Origin: an uncultured Lachnospiraceae bacterium
GTDB taxonomy: Bacteria; Bacillota; Clostridia; Lachnospirales; Lachnospiraceae
NCBI GenBank assembly: GCA_945836355.1
Contig: CAMALD010000124.1
Location: 1 to 5,216 of the forward strand
Direction of reading: 5' to 3'
Length of the DNA stretch: 5,216 nucleotides
Shown: in pieces, positions 4,555-5,216 of the stretch
How positions within the stretch are numbered: the stretch's first letter is position 1
Layout: each line of letters starts with the position of its first letter
The notes under the pieces: model-generated
Database searches by the model: none
Told to the model about the DNA's origin: nothing
The model's input: the letters and a program-made list of their open reading frames with translations, nothing else
Position numbers and translations under genes: made by a program

Positions 4555-5216
4555 TTACCCGAGCCTGCGGCTTGCAATAATCAGCGCGATAAAAAGAATC
4601 AGCAGGCCCCAGCCAATTCCATCCCTTCTCTGATACCGCAGAGGCTTCATCTTTGTGCGCCCCGCTCCGCCGCGATAGCAGCGCGCCTCCATCGCCATCG
4701 CCAGGTCGCCCGCACGGCGAAATGCCGAGATAAACAGCGGCACCAATATCGGAATCATTGCCTTTGCACGCCTTAATATACCGCCGCTTTCAAAATCAGC
4801 TCCGCGCGCCTGCTGTGCCTTCATAATCTTGTCGGTTTCCTCTAAAAGAATCGGTATAAACCGAAGTGCAATGGACATCATCATTGCAATCTCATGCACC
4901 GGCACATGAAACACCTTGAGCGGCGAGAGAAGCCTTTCCATGCCATCCGTAAGCTGATTCGGCGTGGTGGTGAAGGTCATCAGCGAGGAGCCGAGAATCA
5001 GCAAAATAAGGCGTACCGCCATGGATACCGCCAGCTCAATGCCCTCCTTCGAGATGTGAATGAATTTCCACTCAAATACCGGCGTACCGCTTGTCAGAAA
5101 CAGATTGAACAGCACGGTAAACATCAGGAGAATTATGATTGCCTTCAGTCCGCGCACAATATAGCGAAACGGTACCTTCGAGGTCTTGATGACTGCCCCT
5201 AAGGCAAGAGCGGCGA
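4555..5216 (-). CDS. ecfT: ECF transporter transmembrane component EcfT, 5' end cut by window edge
   Basis: Membrane scaffold of energy-coupling-factor importers: it joins the two ATPases EcfA1/EcfA2 to interchangeable substrate-binding S components for vitamins and metals. Here 219 residues plus the stop are visible; the reading frame is open to the window edge, and the family is about 265 residues, so roughly 45 N-terminal residues are missing. A GTG at 5157 is not the start, because the upstream in-frame codons encode family-like sequence (KVPFRYI just before VRGLK). Numbering visible residues, the first ATPase-coupling motif ARG is at 136-138 (QQARGADFESGG) and the second is ARCYRGG at 177-183. 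Both belong to the cytoplasmic coupling helices. Hydrophobic segments lie at about 24-40, 61-80, 107-125, 152-166 and 199-213. The conserved Firmicutes order is ecfA1-ecfA2-ecfT-truA-rplM-rpsI; the ATPase genes should lie just beyond 5216. Confidence 0.94.
   Translation of the reverse strand, partial: AALALGAVIKTSKVPFRYIVRGLKAIIILLMFTVLFNLFLTSGTPVFEWKFIHISKEGIELAVSMAVRLILLILGSSLMTFTTTPNQLTDGMERLLSPLKVFHVPVHEIAMMMSIALRFIPILLEETDKIMKAQQARGADFESGGILRRAKAMIPILVPLFISAFRRAGDLAMAMEARCYRGGAGRTKMKPLRYQRRDGIGWGLLILFIALIIASRRLG

Overview
The window reads as a chromosomal housekeeping locus of a Gram-positive Firmicute, most likely a Clostridia/Lachnospiraceae gut-type bacterium. This rests on the gene order ecfT - (insert) - truA - rplM - rpsI, strong AAGGAGG-type ribosome binding sites, a TTG start on rpsI and the protein sequences. 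The family assignment is inference; no rRNA or other taxonomic marker is present. All recognised genes lie on the minus strand, so transcription runs from high to low coordinates.

Layout in transcription order: (1) ecfT, 5' end cut by the window edge (4555-5216), the transmembrane coupling subunit of an energy-coupling-factor vitamin/metal importer. (2) A 200-bp spacer (4355-4554) holding two small hairpins and at least four diverged 18-nt repeats at a 35-38 nt period. (3) A complete 780-aa family 31 glycoside hydrolase (2012-4354) without signal peptide. (4) truA (1128-1979), tRNA pseudouridine synthase, 32 nt behind the hydrolase. (5) An AT-rich 365-bp intergenic region (763-1127) with a dyad symmetry, a pair of 17-nt direct repeats at 20-nt period, a perfect consensus vegetative promoter (TTGACA-17-TATAAT) and a short leader with a hairpin that may be the L13 autoregulatory leader. 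(6) rplM (334-762) and (7) rpsI (1-309, 3' end cut), 24 nt apart.

In many Firmicutes the ECF genes, truA, rplM and rpsI are direct neighbours. The striking point is the carbohydrate-degrading GH31 gene inserted between ecfT and truA, with no visible promoter or terminator of its own, so it is probably co-transcribed with ECF/truA genes. The repeat-bearing spacer just upstream of it may be related to the insertion or to expression control. The ribosomal protein pair is uncoupled from the upstream operon by its own strong promoter. I see no mobile element, tRNA, CRISPR array or defence system, and nothing that amounts to a clear new system; the spacer repeats are the least explained structure.
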